Of a DNA stretch of 20,476 nucleotides, positions 6,448-16,000 are shown piece by piece; the first letter of the stretch is position 1, and each line of letters starts with the position of its first letter. Location: assembly GCA_910585415.1 (NCBI GenBank), contig CAJUDT010000041.1, positions 1-20,476 on the forward strand, given 5' to 3'. Under the pieces are notes generated by a model that searched no databases, was not told where the DNA came from, and worked only from the letters and a program-made list of their open reading frames with translations. The stretch comes from an uncultured Flavonifractor sp. Lineage in GTDB: Bacteria; Bacillota; Clostridia; Oscillospirales; Oscillospiraceae. A program made the translations under genes and the position numbers.

Positions 6448-7662
6448 ATGAAAAAAGAATGTGTCGCCATGCTGCTGGCCGGCGGGCAGGGCAGCCGCCT
6501 GCACGCCCTCACCAGCCACGTGGCCAAACCCGCCGTCCCCTTCGGGGGCAAATACCGCATCATTGACTTTCCTCTGTCCAACTGCATCAACTCCGGTATT
6601 GACACGGTGGGCGTGCTGACCCAGTACCGCCCCCTGGAGCTCAACAGCTACATCGGCAACGGCCAGCCCTGGGACCTGGACCGCTCCGACGGCGGCGTGC
6701 ACATCCTGCCCCCCTATATGCGGGAGGGCGAGAAGGGCACCTGGTACAAGGGCACCGCCAACGCCATCTTCCAGAATTTGAGCTTTATCGAGGCCTATGA
6801 CCCCGAGTATGTGCTCATCCTCTCCGGCGACCATGTGTATAAGATGGACTACGCCGACCTGCTCCGCCGCCACAAGGAGGCCGGGGCCGCCTGCACCATC
6901 GCCGTGCTGGAGGTACCCATGGAGGAGGCCTCCCGGTTCGGCATCATGAACGTGGATGAGAACGACGATATCTACGAGTTCGAGGAGAAGCCCAAAAAGC
7001 CCAAGAGCAATCTGGCCTCCATGGGCATCTACATCTTCACCTGGAGCAAGCTGCGGGACTACCTCATTGCCGACGAGGCCGACGAGAAGAGCAGCAACGA
7101 CTTTGGCAAGAACATCATCCCCGCCATGCTGGGCGCCGGGGAGAAAATGACCGTCTACCGCTTCCGGGGCTACTGGAAGGACGTGGGCACCATCGACTCC
7201 CTGTGGGAGGCCAACATGGATATGCTCTCCAACGACGGGGACAACGGCATCGACCTCTATGACCCGGAGTGGACCATCTACGCCCGCTCCCCCATCCGCC
7301 CGCCCCACTTTGCCGGACCCACCGCCCGCATCGACCACTCCATGGTCACCGGCGGCTGTGAGGTCTATGGCGCGGTGGAGCACTCGGTGCTCTTCCACTC
7401 CGTGGTGGTGGAGGAGGGCGCGGTGGTGCGCAGCTCCATCCTCATGCCCGGCACCGTGGTGAAGGCCGGGGCGGTGGTGGAATACGCCATCATTGCCGAG
7501 AATACGGTCATTGGGGAGAAGGCCCACGTGGGCGCTGTCCCCGAGGAGGGCGGCGAGCTGGGCATCGCCGTGGTGGCCCAGAACCTGAAGGTGGGCCCGG
7601 AGGCCGTGGTACCCCCCAAGGCCATGATAACCAGAAATGTGAAAGGGGGTGCGGTGAAATGA
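6448..7662 (+). CDS. glgC: Glucose-1-phosphate adenylyltransferase, catalytic subunit
   Basis: A 404-residue enzyme that makes ADP-glucose from ATP and glucose-1-phosphate, the committed step of bacterial glycogen synthesis. The nucleotidyltransferase domain carries the intact N-terminal loop AGGQGSRL (11-18) with KP (27-28), PFGGKYRIIDFPLSN (31-45), the catalytic-region SGDHVYKMDY (126-135) and FEEKP (178-182). The last third has the hexapeptide left-handed beta-helix pattern (VVVEEGAVVRSSI, GTVVKAGAVVEYAI). The ATG at 6448 is preceded by GAGGTGA; an in-frame GTG at 6439 overlaps that site and is less likely. Its stop overlaps the glgD start (ATGA), so the two subunits are translationally coupled. 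Confidence 0.96.
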   Translation: MKKECVAMLLAGGQGSRLHALTSHVAKPAVPFGGKYRIIDFPLSNCINSGIDTVGVLTQYRPLELNSYIGNGQPWDLDRSDGGVHILPPYMREGEKGTWYKGTANAIFQNLSFIEAYDPEYVLILSGDHVYKMDYADLLRRHKEAGAACTIAVLEVPMEEASRFGIMNVDENDDIYEFEEKPKKPKSNLASMGIYIFTWSKLRDYLIADEADEKSSNDFGKNIIPAMLGAGEKMTVYRFRGYWKDVGTIDSLWEANMDMLSNDGDNGIDLYDPEWTIYARSPIRPPHFAGPTARIDHSMVTGGCEVYGAVEHSVLFHSVVVEEGAVVRSSILMPGTVVKAGAVVEYAIIAENTVIGEKAHVGAVPEEGGELGIAVVAQNLKVGPEAVVPPKAMITRNVKGGAVK

Positions 7663-8777
7663 TGAAGAAGCTGCACGGCATCATCTTTTCCTACCTCTCC
7701 AACCCCGACCTGCGGGAGCTGACCATTCACCGCAACACCTGCTCGCTGCCCTATGGCGGGCGGTACCGGGTGGTGGACTTCATGCTCTCCAGCATGGTCA
7801 ACGCGGGCATATCCGATATCGGCATGATTGTCCACACCAACTATCAATCCCTGCTGGACCACCTGGGCTCCGGCAAGGACTGGGATTTGTCCCGAAAGCA
7901 CGGCGGCCTGCGCATCCTGCCCCCCTTCGGCTACGCCGAGAAGAAGGAAGAGGGCATTTACCGGGGCCGCATGGACGCCCTGGCGGGTGTGCGCTCCTAC
8001 CTGGAGAACATCCGGCAGGACCATGTGATCCTGGCCGGGGGAGATTTGGCCCTGAATCTGCCCATTGCCGACGTGTATGAGCAGCACATGGAGAGCGGCG
8101 CGGACATCACCGCCGTCTGTACCAGCGACCCCAAGGGGGATACCAAGAGCGTGGACTACTTCACCATGGACGAGACGGGGCGCATCACAGACCTGGCCAT
8201 CCGCCCCAACGCCCCCGAGGGCTGCGAGTCTCTGGAGATCTACATTCTCTCCAAGGAGCTGCTGCTCTCCCTGGTGGACCACTGCGCCGCCCACAACATC
8301 CCCTCCTTCAGCGGCGGCGTACTCCAGCCCATGCTGGATAAGCTGAAAATCAACGCCTACGTGTTCGACGGCTATGCCGCCCGGCTCCAGTCTGTGGCGG
8401 GGTACTTTGCCCGGAGCATGGAGCTGCTGGACCCGGCGGTCCGGGCGCAGCTCTTCACCCCCGACCGGCCCATCCGCACCAAGGACCAGTCCAACCCCTC
8501 CACCTACTACGGCCCCGGGGCCAGGGCGGTCAACTCCCTGGTGGCCGACGGCTGCATCATCGAGGGCGAGGTGGAAAACTGCATCCTCTCCCGCGGCGTG
8601 CGCATTGAGAAGGGGGCCAAGGTGTCCAACTGCGTCCTCATGCAGGGCACCGTGGTCCAGGCGGGGGCGGTGCTCAAGTACGCCATCGCCGACAAAAACG
8701 TGCGGGTGAACCCCGGGCGGATGCTCATGGGCCACAGCACCTATCCTCTGGCGATCTCCAAAAACGAGGTTGTCTGA
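7659..8777 (+). CDS. glgD: Glucose-1-phosphate adenylyltransferase, GlgD regulatory-type subunit
   Basis: A 372-residue homolog of GlgC with the same two-domain plan: a nucleotidyltransferase-like domain with SLPYGGRYRVVDF (29-41) and a C-terminal beta-helix (VEN.ILSRGVRIEKGAKVSNCVLMQGTVV). The GG-x-G-x-RL triphosphate loop is replaced by the IIFSYLSNPDLREL region. The catalytic SGDHVYKMDY of GlgC is AGGDLALNLP here. It is therefore predicted to be catalytically weak or inactive alone and to work in a GlgC/GlgD hetero-oligomer, as described for Firmicutes. The start ATGATG at 7659 overlaps the glgC stop and follows AAAGGGGGTG. Confidence 0.94.
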   Translation: MMKKLHGIIFSYLSNPDLRELTIHRNTCSLPYGGRYRVVDFMLSSMVNAGISDIGMIVHTNYQSLLDHLGSGKDWDLSRKHGGLRILPPFGYAEKKEEGIYRGRMDALAGVRSYLENIRQDHVILAGGDLALNLPIADVYEQHMESGADITAVCTSDPKGDTKSVDYFTMDETGRITDLAIRPNAPEGCESLEIYILSKELLLSLVDHCAAHNIPSFSGGVLQPMLDKLKINAYVFDGYAARLQSVAGYFARSMELLDPAVRAQLFTPDRPIRTKDQSNPSTYYGPGARAVNSLVADGCIIEGEVENCILSRGVRIEKGAKVSNCVLMQGTVVQAGAVLKYAIADKNVRVNPGRMLMGHSTYPLAISKNEVV

Positions 8778-8783
8778 GGGCGT

Positions 8784-8865
8784 CCCCCTCCCCGGGGAGG
8801 GGGCGGAAACCCTGGCGCCGCCGCAGTCCTGGAGAGCTCCAGGCCCGGCGGAGGGCGCAGATTTT
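8784..8865 (+). terminator. Tandem GC-rich hairpins, possible attenuator between glgD and glgA
   Basis: A perfect 20-nt palindrome CCCCCTCCCCGGGGAGGGGG (8784-8803) is followed by a compound hairpin. Its inner stem is CCTGGA/TCCAGG (8828-8843) and its outer arms are CCGCC/GGCGG (8818-8851), with GCGCC/GGCGC (8815-8858) as an alternative. This runs into AGATTTTT (8858-8865). The second has the form of an intrinsic terminator lying 27 nt before the glgA start. As no new promoter is visible before glgA, partial termination would lower glgA expression relative to glgBCD. Confidence 0.5.
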
Positions 8866-8892
8866 TGATGAAAATCCAATAAGGAGAGAGCT

Positions 8893-10332
8893 ATGAATAT
8901 CCTGTTTGCCACCTCTGAGTGTGCTCCCTTTATCAAAACCGGCGGTCTGGCCGACGTGGCGGGGGCCCTGCCCAAGGCCCTGGCGGCTATGGGGCATGAC
9001 GTGCGCGTGATTCTCCCCCTCTACGAGGGCATTGGGGAGGACTGGCGCAGTCAGATGGAGTATTTGCAGTGCTACGGCGTCACCCTGGGCTGGCGTTCCC
9101 CCTACTGCGGCATTTTTGAGCTGAAGCGGGAGGGCGTGACCTATTGGTTTGTGGACAACGAGTATTATTTCAAGCGCTCCAGCCTCTATGGCCACTATGA
9201 CGACGGCGAGCGGTTCGCCTTCTTCTCCCGTGCGGTGGTGGAGAGCGTGGGACACCTGAACTGGCACCCGGATGTACTCCACTGCAACGACTGGCAGACC
9301 GCCCTTGCGCCCATCTACCTGCTGGAGGAGCGCCACCGCATTCCCCAGCTCTACGATACCAAGAGCGTCTACACCATCCATAACATCGAGTACCAGGGCC
9401 GTTACGGCAGTCAGGTGCTCCAGGACCTTTTCGGCCTCAATGCCGGGTACATGAACGAACACATGCTGGCCTACCACGGGGACGTGAACCTGATGAAGGG
9501 GGCCATCTATGCCGCCGACTATGTCACCACCGTGTCCCCCACCTATGCCGAGGAACTCCAGTACGGCTTCTACGCCCACGGGCTGGAGGGGGTCATCGCC
9601 GACAACCGCCACAAAATCCGGGGCATCCTCAACGGCATTGATACCGACGTGTACGACCCGGCCAAGGACAAGGGGCTGGCCAAGAACTTCTCCCTGAAAA
9701 AGCTGGCGGGCAAGAAGGCCTGCAAGGCCGCCCTCCAGCAGGCCGCCGGTCTGGTGGAAAACCCCGACGTGCCCATCATTGGCTGCGTCTCCCGGCTGGT
9801 GAGCCATAAGGGCTTTGACCTGGTCAACGCCTCCATTCACGATATCATGGCCATGGATGTGCAGATGGTGGTGCTGGGCACCGGCGATTGGACCTATGAG
9901 GAGTCCTTCCGGCAGGCCCAGGGCCAGTACCCCGGCCGCTTCGCCGCCCACATGATGTACTCCGGGGGCATGTCCACCGCCATCTACGGCGGCGCGGACC
10001 TGTTCCTCATGCCCTCGGTGGCGGAGCCCTGCGGCCTGTCCCAGATGATCGCCATGCGCTACGGCACCATCCCCATCGTCCGGGAGACCGGAGGCCTGCG
10101 GGACTCGGTGCGGCCCTACAGCGACTTCAACCGGGACGGCACCGGCTTCACCTTCCACGACATCAGCGCCCACGATATGGCCTGGGTGGTGCGGGAGGCC
10201 GTGGACCTCTACCACGGGGACAAAAAGGCCTGGCAGGAGATCATGAAAAACGCCATGAGCGAGGACTTTTCCTGGCCCCGCTCCGCCAAACAGTACGAGG
10301 AAATTTACGGCTGGATTACCGGCCGGGGCTGA
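8893..10332 (+). CDS. glgA: Glycogen synthase (ADP-glucose type)
   Basis: A 479-residue GT5 enzyme that adds glucose from ADP-glucose to alpha-1,4-glucan ends. The N-terminal ADP-glucose motif KTGGLADVAGALPKAL is at 15-30. The GT-B middle contains HCNDWQTALAP, VYTIHNIEYQG and ILNGIDTDVYDP. The C-terminal Rossmann half has GCVSRLVSHKGFDL and the conserved SVAEPCGLSQMIAMRYGT with IPIVRETGGL, which holds the E-x7-E catalytic pair. The length is normal for the family. The ATG at 8893 follows AAGGAGAG. It is the fourth gene of the cluster and supplies the linear chains that GlgB branches. Confidence 0.97.
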   Translation: MNILFATSECAPFIKTGGLADVAGALPKALAAMGHDVRVILPLYEGIGEDWRSQMEYLQCYGVTLGWRSPYCGIFELKREGVTYWFVDNEYYFKRSSLYGHYDDGERFAFFSRAVVESVGHLNWHPDVLHCNDWQTALAPIYLLEERHRIPQLYDTKSVYTIHNIEYQGRYGSQVLQDLFGLNAGYMNEHMLAYHGDVNLMKGAIYAADYVTTVSPTYAEELQYGFYAHGLEGVIADNRHKIRGILNGIDTDVYDPAKDKGLAKNFSLKKLAGKKACKAALQQAAGLVENPDVPIIGCVSRLVSHKGFDLVNASIHDIMAMDVQMVVLGTGDWTYEESFRQAQGQYPGRFAAHMMYSGGMSTAIYGGADLFLMPSVAEPCGLSQMIAMRYGTIPIVRETGGLRDSVRPYSDFNRDGTGFTFHDISAHDMAWVVREAVDLYHGDKKAWQEIMKNAMSEDFSWPRSAKQYEEIYGWITGRG

Positions 10333-10407
10333 ACGGCAGAGGGGGAGGTGCGCTGGATAAAAGTGTCAGTTTTCCCTGAAAATAGGGCCCTCCGGCGTGC
10401 GTTCCGC

Positions 10408-10436
10408 TTGACAGGAAAAATGAGATATGATAAAAT
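10408..10436 (+). promoter_or_regulatory. glgP promoter
   Basis: TTGACA (10408-10413), a 17-bp spacer, and TAAAAT (10431-10436). It gives glgP transcription independent of the upstream biosynthetic genes, so breakdown and synthesis can be set separately. Confidence 0.8.
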
Positions 10437-10440
10437 GGCG

Positions 10441-10475
10441 CTGCTCCGCAGAGGGTCTTTCCCCCTGCGGAGCAG
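10441..10475 (+). promoter_or_regulatory. Hairpin at the 5' end of the glgP mRNA
   Basis: CTGCTCCGCAG (10441-10451) and CTGCGGAGCAG (10465-10475) form a perfect 11-bp stem. After one mismatch it can extend by GGG/CCC (10453-10455 with 10461-10463). It begins within a few bases of the predicted start point, so the mRNA would open with a stable stem, a known way to protect transcripts from 5'-end decay. No T-tract follows, so it is not a terminator. Confidence 0.6.
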
Positions 10476-10530
10476 AACCGATTTTTCACGCGGACCCCAG
10501 GACGATACGCCCTGAATCTGACGACAGGAG

Positions 10531-12969
10531 ATGTCTGCCTTGCATACTTATACGAAAAAAGAACTGATGGACCTGATTACCGGCAAGCTGCGCCGGAATT
10601 TCGGCAGGGACGTGGAGGAAGCCACCTCCCTGCATATGTTCAAAGCCTGCGCGCTGGTCCTGCGGGATATCATCTCGGAGCGGGAGATGGAAACCCAGGA
10701 TAAGGTGGTTAAGGAGCACCTGCGGCAGGTCCATTACCTGTCCCTGGAATTTTTAATGGGCCGTTCCATGCTGAAAAACGCGTATAACCTGGGCATTGTG
10801 GAGCCTTTGCGGGAGGCTATCGAGGGCTTGGGCTTCTCCGCCTCCGATTTGTTTGAGACCGAGCCAGACGCGGGGCTGGGCAACGGCGGCCTGGGCCGTC
10901 TGGCCGCCTGCTACCTGGACTCCATGACCACCCTGGCCATTCCCGCCACCGGCTACTCCATCTGCTACGAGCTGGGCATTTTCAAGCAGAAGATCGTGGA
11001 CGGCCAGCAGGTGGAGCTTCCCGACAACTGGCTGGGCCAGGGGGATTCCTGGCTGATTCCCAAGCTGGACGAGGTGGAAGAGGTCCGCTTCGGGGGCAAG
11101 ATTGAGGACGTGTGGGACGAGTACGGCACCCACCGGATTCAGCACACCGGGTATACCTCCGTGCTGGCCATCCCCAAGGATATGATGATTGCCGGCTACG
11201 GCACCGAGCACGCCAACACCCTGCGCCTCTGGGACGCCAAGAGCCCCACCCCTGTGGACATGACCCTGTTTTCCTCCGGCCAGTACCTGAAGGCCGTGGA
11301 GCAGCAGGCCATGGCCGAGGCCATTTCCAAGGTCCTCTACCCCGAGGACAACCACTATGAGGGCAAGTCCCTGCGGCTGAAGCAGCAGTATTTCTTTGTG
11401 TCCGCTACCATTCAGTCCATCGTGCGCAAGCACCGGGCGGAATACGGCACCCTGCGCAACTTCCATCAGAAGCACGTCATCCAGATCAACGACACCCATC
11501 CCACCCTGGTGATTCCGGAGCTTATGCGCATCCTCCTGGACGAGGAAGGCTACGGCTGGGAGGAGGCGTGGTACATTGTCACCCACGCGGTGGCCTACAC
11601 CAACCACACCGTCCTGGCGGAGGCCCTGGAGCGCTGGCCCCAGCAGCTCATCGAGGAAACCGTGCCCCGTATCTGGCAGATTCTGCTGGAAATCAGCGGC
11701 CGCTATCAGAAGGAGCTCACCGACTATTTCCACGGGGACCTGTCCAAGGTGGCCCCCATGGCCATCATCTGGGGCGGCGAGGTGCGCATGGCCAACCTGT
11801 GCATCTGCGCCTGCTACAAGGTCAACGGCGTCTCCGCCCTGCACTCGGATATCCTGAAGAAGGACGTGTTCCACGACGCCTATCTGCGCACCCCCGCCAA
11901 GTTCACCAACGTCACCAACGGCATCGACCACCGCCGCTGGCTGGCCGAGTGCAATCCCAAGGTAGATGCCCTGCTGCGGGACTGCGGCTGCGGCGACTAC
12001 CTCAAGCACCCGGAGGCCATGGAGGGTCTGGCCAAGTATGCCGGCGACGCCTCGGTGCTCAAGCGCCTGGGGGAGATTAAGGCGGAAAACAAGCGCCTGT
12101 TTGCCGGGTACGTGGCCCGGGAGAGCGGTATCGTCCTCAATACCGACGCCATGTTTGACGTACAGGTGAAGCGCCTGCACGAGTACAAGCGGCAGCTTTT
12201 GAATGTGCTGCACATCATCTACCTGTACCAGCACATGAAGGAGGACAGCAAGTTCACCTTCACCCCCCGGGTGTACCTCTTCGGGGCCAAGGCGGCCCCC
12301 GGCTATGCGGTGGCCAAGAAGATCATTCATATGATTAACTCGGTGGCCAACATGGTCAATCAGGACCCGGCGTGCAAGGACCGGCTCCAGGTGGTCTTTT
12401 TGGAAAACTACCGGGTGAGCCTGGCCGAAAAGCTCATGCCCGCCAGCGAGCTCAGTGAGCAGATTTCCACCGCAGGCAAGGAGGCCAGCGGCACCGGCAA
12501 CATGAAGTTCATGATGAACGGCGCCCTGACCATCGGCACCCTGGACGGGGCCAACGTGGAGATGCACCAGGTGCTGGGCGACGAGAACATTTTCCTCTTC
12601 GGCCTGAAGGCCCATGAGGTGGCCGAGGTCAAGCAGAAGGGCTATAAGTCCTATGAGTACTACACCCACAACCCCGACCTGCGGTGGATTATGAAGCAGA
12701 TCAACGAGGGCTTCGGGGACGGCGTATCCTATGAGGACATCAGCCGCCGTCTGGTGTTCGGCGATGGCGGTATGGCCGATGAATACCTGCTGCTGGCCGA
12801 CTTTGAGAGCTACCGGGATGCCCACGTCCGGGCGGGTAAGGCCTACCTGGACAAGGAGCGCTGGAACCGTATGTCCCTGATGAACATCGCCAAGTCCGGC
12901 ATTTTTGCCGCCGACCGGTCCATCCAGGACTACGCCCGGGATATCTGGAAGGTGCCCGTGCAGGAGTAA
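10531..12969 (+). CDS. glgP: Glycogen/starch phosphorylase
   Basis: An 812-residue GT35 phosphorylase that releases glucose-1-phosphate from glycogen chain ends using phosphate and pyridoxal phosphate. It has VHYLSLEFLMGR near residue 70, GNGGLGRLAACYLDS, INDTHPTLVIPELMR, RRWLAECN and VKRLHEYKRQLLN. The cofactor segment EASGTGNMKFMMNGALTIGTLDGANVEM places the PLP lysine at K659. The length matches bacterial GlgP. Start: ATG at 10531 directly abuts CAGGAG with no spacer. An in-frame TTG at 10540 lies 9 nt after the same AGGAG and is a serious alternative, removing three residues. It has its own promoter and 5' hairpin and ends at a strong terminator, convergent with the nucleotidase gene. Confidence 0.97.
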   Translation: MSALHTYTKKELMDLITGKLRRNFGRDVEEATSLHMFKACALVLRDIISEREMETQDKVVKEHLRQVHYLSLEFLMGRSMLKNAYNLGIVEPLREAIEGLGFSASDLFETEPDAGLGNGGLGRLAACYLDSMTTLAIPATGYSICYELGIFKQKIVDGQQVELPDNWLGQGDSWLIPKLDEVEEVRFGGKIEDVWDEYGTHRIQHTGYTSVLAIPKDMMIAGYGTEHANTLRLWDAKSPTPVDMTLFSSGQYLKAVEQQAMAEAISKVLYPEDNHYEGKSLRLKQQYFFVSATIQSIVRKHRAEYGTLRNFHQKHVIQINDTHPTLVIPELMRILLDEEGYGWEEAWYIVTHAVAYTNHTVLAEALERWPQQLIEETVPRIWQILLEISGRYQKELTDYFHGDLSKVAPMAIIWGGEVRMANLCICACYKVNGVSALHSDILKKDVFHDAYLRTPAKFTNVTNGIDHRRWLAECNPKVDALLRDCGCGDYLKHPEAMEGLAKYAGDASVLKRLGEIKAENKRLFAGYVARESGIVLNTDAMFDVQVKRLHEYKRQLLNVLHIIYLYQHMKEDSKFTFTPRVYLFGAKAAPGYAVAKKIIHMINSVANMVNQDPACKDRLQVVFLENYRVSLAEKLMPASELSEQISTAGKEASGTGNMKFMMNGALTIGTLDGANVEMHQVLGDENIFLFGLKAHEVAEVKQKGYKSYEYYTHNPDLRWIMKQINEGFGDGVSYEDISRRLVFGDGGMADEYLLLADFESYRDAHVRAGKAYLDKERWNRMSLMNIAKSGIFAADRSIQDYARDIWKVPVQE

Positions 12970-13000
12970 TACGGGTTTCTGGACCATATCAAAAGGCCGA

Positions 13001-13033
13001 GAGGGGCCGCAGTCAATCTGCGGCCCCTCTTTT
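13001..13033 (+). terminator. Intrinsic terminator of glgP
   Basis: A 12-bp perfect stem (13001-13012 with 13018-13029), loop TCAAT, then TTTT. A-residues at 12991-12994 before the stem can extend pairing with the T-tract. Confidence 0.92.
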
Positions 13034-13037
13034 GGTG

Positions 13038-13078
13038 AAAAAACCGGGCCCGCCTCCGGAAGGGAGACGGGCCCGGTT
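13038..13078 (-). terminator. Intrinsic terminator of the nucleotidase/SLH/hydrolase gene
   Basis: An 11-bp inverted repeat (13042-13052 with 13068-13078) around a 15-nt loop. On the minus strand it is followed by a six-T tract (complement of 13038-13043). It stands back to back with the glgP terminator, isolating the convergent genes. Confidence 0.88.
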
Positions 13079-13098
13079 CGATTCGGTTTGCTGGGGGA

Positions 13099-16000
13099 TT
13101 ACGCGGCCTGCTGGGCCTCGGCGTAAGCGCCCAGAATAAAGTCGGTGGTGGCCTTGACCGCGTCGTTCAGGGCGGTGAAGTCGCCGGAGAACACGTTGAA
13201 GGTGTGGTCACAGCCGGGAATCATGTGGGTCTGGCCGTCTGCGGCGGCCTCGGCAATCTGACCGGCGGAGGCGGGGGGGACGGTGTCATCGTCCTCGCCG
13301 TGGATGGCCAGGACGGGGGCCTTGATTTTGGCGGTCTCGGCCAGCACGTCGGTGCTCTCCACATCCTTGAACCACTGCACGCCTACGGGCAGGTCAGAGG
13401 GGGTGCGCCAATCCAGGGTCATGGTGAAGGCCCCGTCGGCCTCGGCCTTGGCCTTGGCGTCGGCAAAGGAGGTCTCGCCAAACAGACCGGTCAGGTCCAG
13501 CGCGCCCGCCCAGGTGACCACGGCGGAGAAGGTCTCGGGATAGGCGGCAGCGGCCAGCAGGGCGTTGGTGCCGCCCTGGCTCCAGCCCATGACGGAGATT
13601 TGCTCCTCAAAGACCTGCTCCAGACCGGCCAGATAGCCGGCAGCGGCCTTGGCGTCGATGTTGGCGGAGGTGTAGCTGTAGTAGCGGTAGTCGTCGGCCT
13701 TGCTGGCGGCGGTGCCCATGAAGTCAATGCGCAGGGAGGCCAAACCGGCCTCGGCCATCTGGGGAGCGGCCATGGCGTAGCCGTTGCCGGCCTCGTCCTT
13801 GTTGGAGCCGGTGCCGTGGAGCATCACCACGGCGGGGAAGGGGCCCTCGCCCACGGGGAGGGTCAGCACGCCGTCGATGATGTGGGCGGGAACGCCGTCC
13901 TGCTCCGGGACCTCAATCTGTACGGCGGTCTCGGTGTAGGTGGCGGGGGCGGGCTCCAGGGCGGAGTAGTTCAGGAAAATCTGGGCCAGCTCGGCGCGGA
14001 TGGCGGTGCCGGTGGGGTTCAGGGCGTTGTTGTTGCCCTTGAGGATGCCCAGGGCTACGGCAGTCTCCATGCCCTCCTTGGCCCAACCGGCCACGTTGGC
14101 GCTGTCGGTGAAGGCGCTCAGGTCGGCGGGAGCCTCGGGTTTGATGTTCTCCCCGGCGGCGTACTCGGCAAAGACCTTGGCCAGCTCCTGGCGGGTCATG
14201 GCCCGGTCGCCGGAGAAGGCGCCGCTGCCGGTGCCGGTGGTCAGGCCGGTGTCCTCCGCCCAGGCGGCGGCGTCGGCGTACCAGGTACCGGCTACGTCGG
14301 TGAAGGTGGCGGCCTCCGCCACGGCGGGACGGCCCACCAGGTTGTACAGAGTCTGATACACGGTGCCCCGGGTGACGGTGCCGTTGGGCTCGAAGCCCAC
14401 GCCGGTGCCGTTCATGATGCCGTTGTCCAGCACGTAGGCGGCGGCGTCATAGAACCACGCGCCCTCGGTCACGTCGGCGGGGTACTTGGAGGGGGCCTCG
14501 GGCTTGCCGGGCTGCTCGGGCGCGGCCTCGCCCACGATGGTGATGCGTCCGGCGGGCTTGGCATAGCCGGAGCCGACCACGCCATCCAGCTCGTCCACGA
14601 TATAGTTAATCAGAACCTGGTTGTCAATCATGACGCAGTCCTTGAGCAAGGTGTTCTCCTTGAACATCACAAACCCGTCGCCGCCGGACTTGAGCATATA
14701 GTTATGAGAGGCCAGGGTGTAGGTCTTGTCCAGCTCCAGGGGCTGGTCCCCCACGGTGACGTCCTTCACGCGGTAGTCGCCGTCCACCTTGACGAACTCC
14801 TTCTCGTCGTTGAGGACCACGGAGGAGGGGACGGAGAGGTCCACGGTGTAGGACAGGCCGGAGACCTGAAGGAAGCCGCCGTTCTCATCGGGGAGGGAGC
14901 GGGAGCCCATCTCCAGGGCGTCCAGAATCTGCTGGCCGGTGGCCTCCACCAGGCAGGCCTCGTTGCCGAAGGGGTGGACGTTGATGATGTCCTCATAGGT
15001 GATGTCGCCCGCAGCGATGTCGGCCCGGACGCCGCCGCCGTTGACGAAGGCCACATCGGCCCCCAGCATGACCCGGTAGGCGTCGGCGCACAGGTCGCCC
15101 AGGTTGGTCTCGGCGCTGCGGACGGCGCGCTCACCGGTGGCGGGGTCCTTGGTGGTCAGCTCCACGTCGCTCTTGGCCACGACCTTCTGGAGCACGGACT
15201 CAAACTCGTCGTTGATGCCCTTGACAAAGGCGGCTGTGGCCTCGTCCTGGGCGCTGTAGTTGGTGACCAGCTCGTGGGTAATCTCGTCCTTGGCGGGGTC
15301 AATGACAATCTTGCCCACAGCGGCCAGCTTGGTGCCGGTCTGGGCCAGGATGACATCCTCGCCGTCCTTGTTTTTGGCGGTCTCCCCAAGGGTGCTGTGG
15401 GAGTGCCCGTCAATGAGCACGTCAATGCCGGTGGTGTTGGCCACAACCTCCGTGGACATCCAGGGAGAGCTCTGGGTGTCTACACCCAGGTGGCCCAGGG
15501 CCACCACGTAGTCGGCGCCCTCCGCCTTGGCGGCGTCCACGGCCTTCTGTACGGCCTCATAGAGGTCCTTGCCCTCGTTGCCCTGGGAGAAGCTGTAGAT
15601 ATACTTGCCCCCGGCATCCTGGAAATAGGTGGGGGTGGACTTGGTAAAGGTCTCCGGTGTGTCAATACCCACATAGGCCACCTTGGTATCGCCGTAGGTG
15701 ACCAGCTTGTAGGCGTCAAAGACCGGCTTGTTGGTGGTCAGGTCCACGAAGTTGCTGCAGACATAGGTGTACTTGGCCTTGTCCTTGGCCAGGGTGAGGA
15801 AGTTGTCCATGCCGTAGTCGAACTCATGGTTGCCGGGGATGGCGATGTCATAGCCGGTCTGGTTCATGATATCGACGATGTAGGAGCCCTTGGAGAGGGT
15901 GCCGATGGGGCCGCCCTGGATGGCGTCACCGGCGTCCACCAGGGTGACGTAATCCTCGCCATAGAGGTCCTCCATCTCCGCCTTCAGGGCGGCGACGCCG

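Noticed and set aside
4066..7527. Very long open frame on the minus strand opposite glgB and glgC
   Set aside because: It is a mirror of GC-rich codon bias: glycine/valine/histidine-rich translation with no domain, no ribosome binding site, and it covers two clear genes. Similar antisense frames opposite glgA, glgP (10753-12987) and the nucleotidase (13204-16173) are rejected for the same reason.
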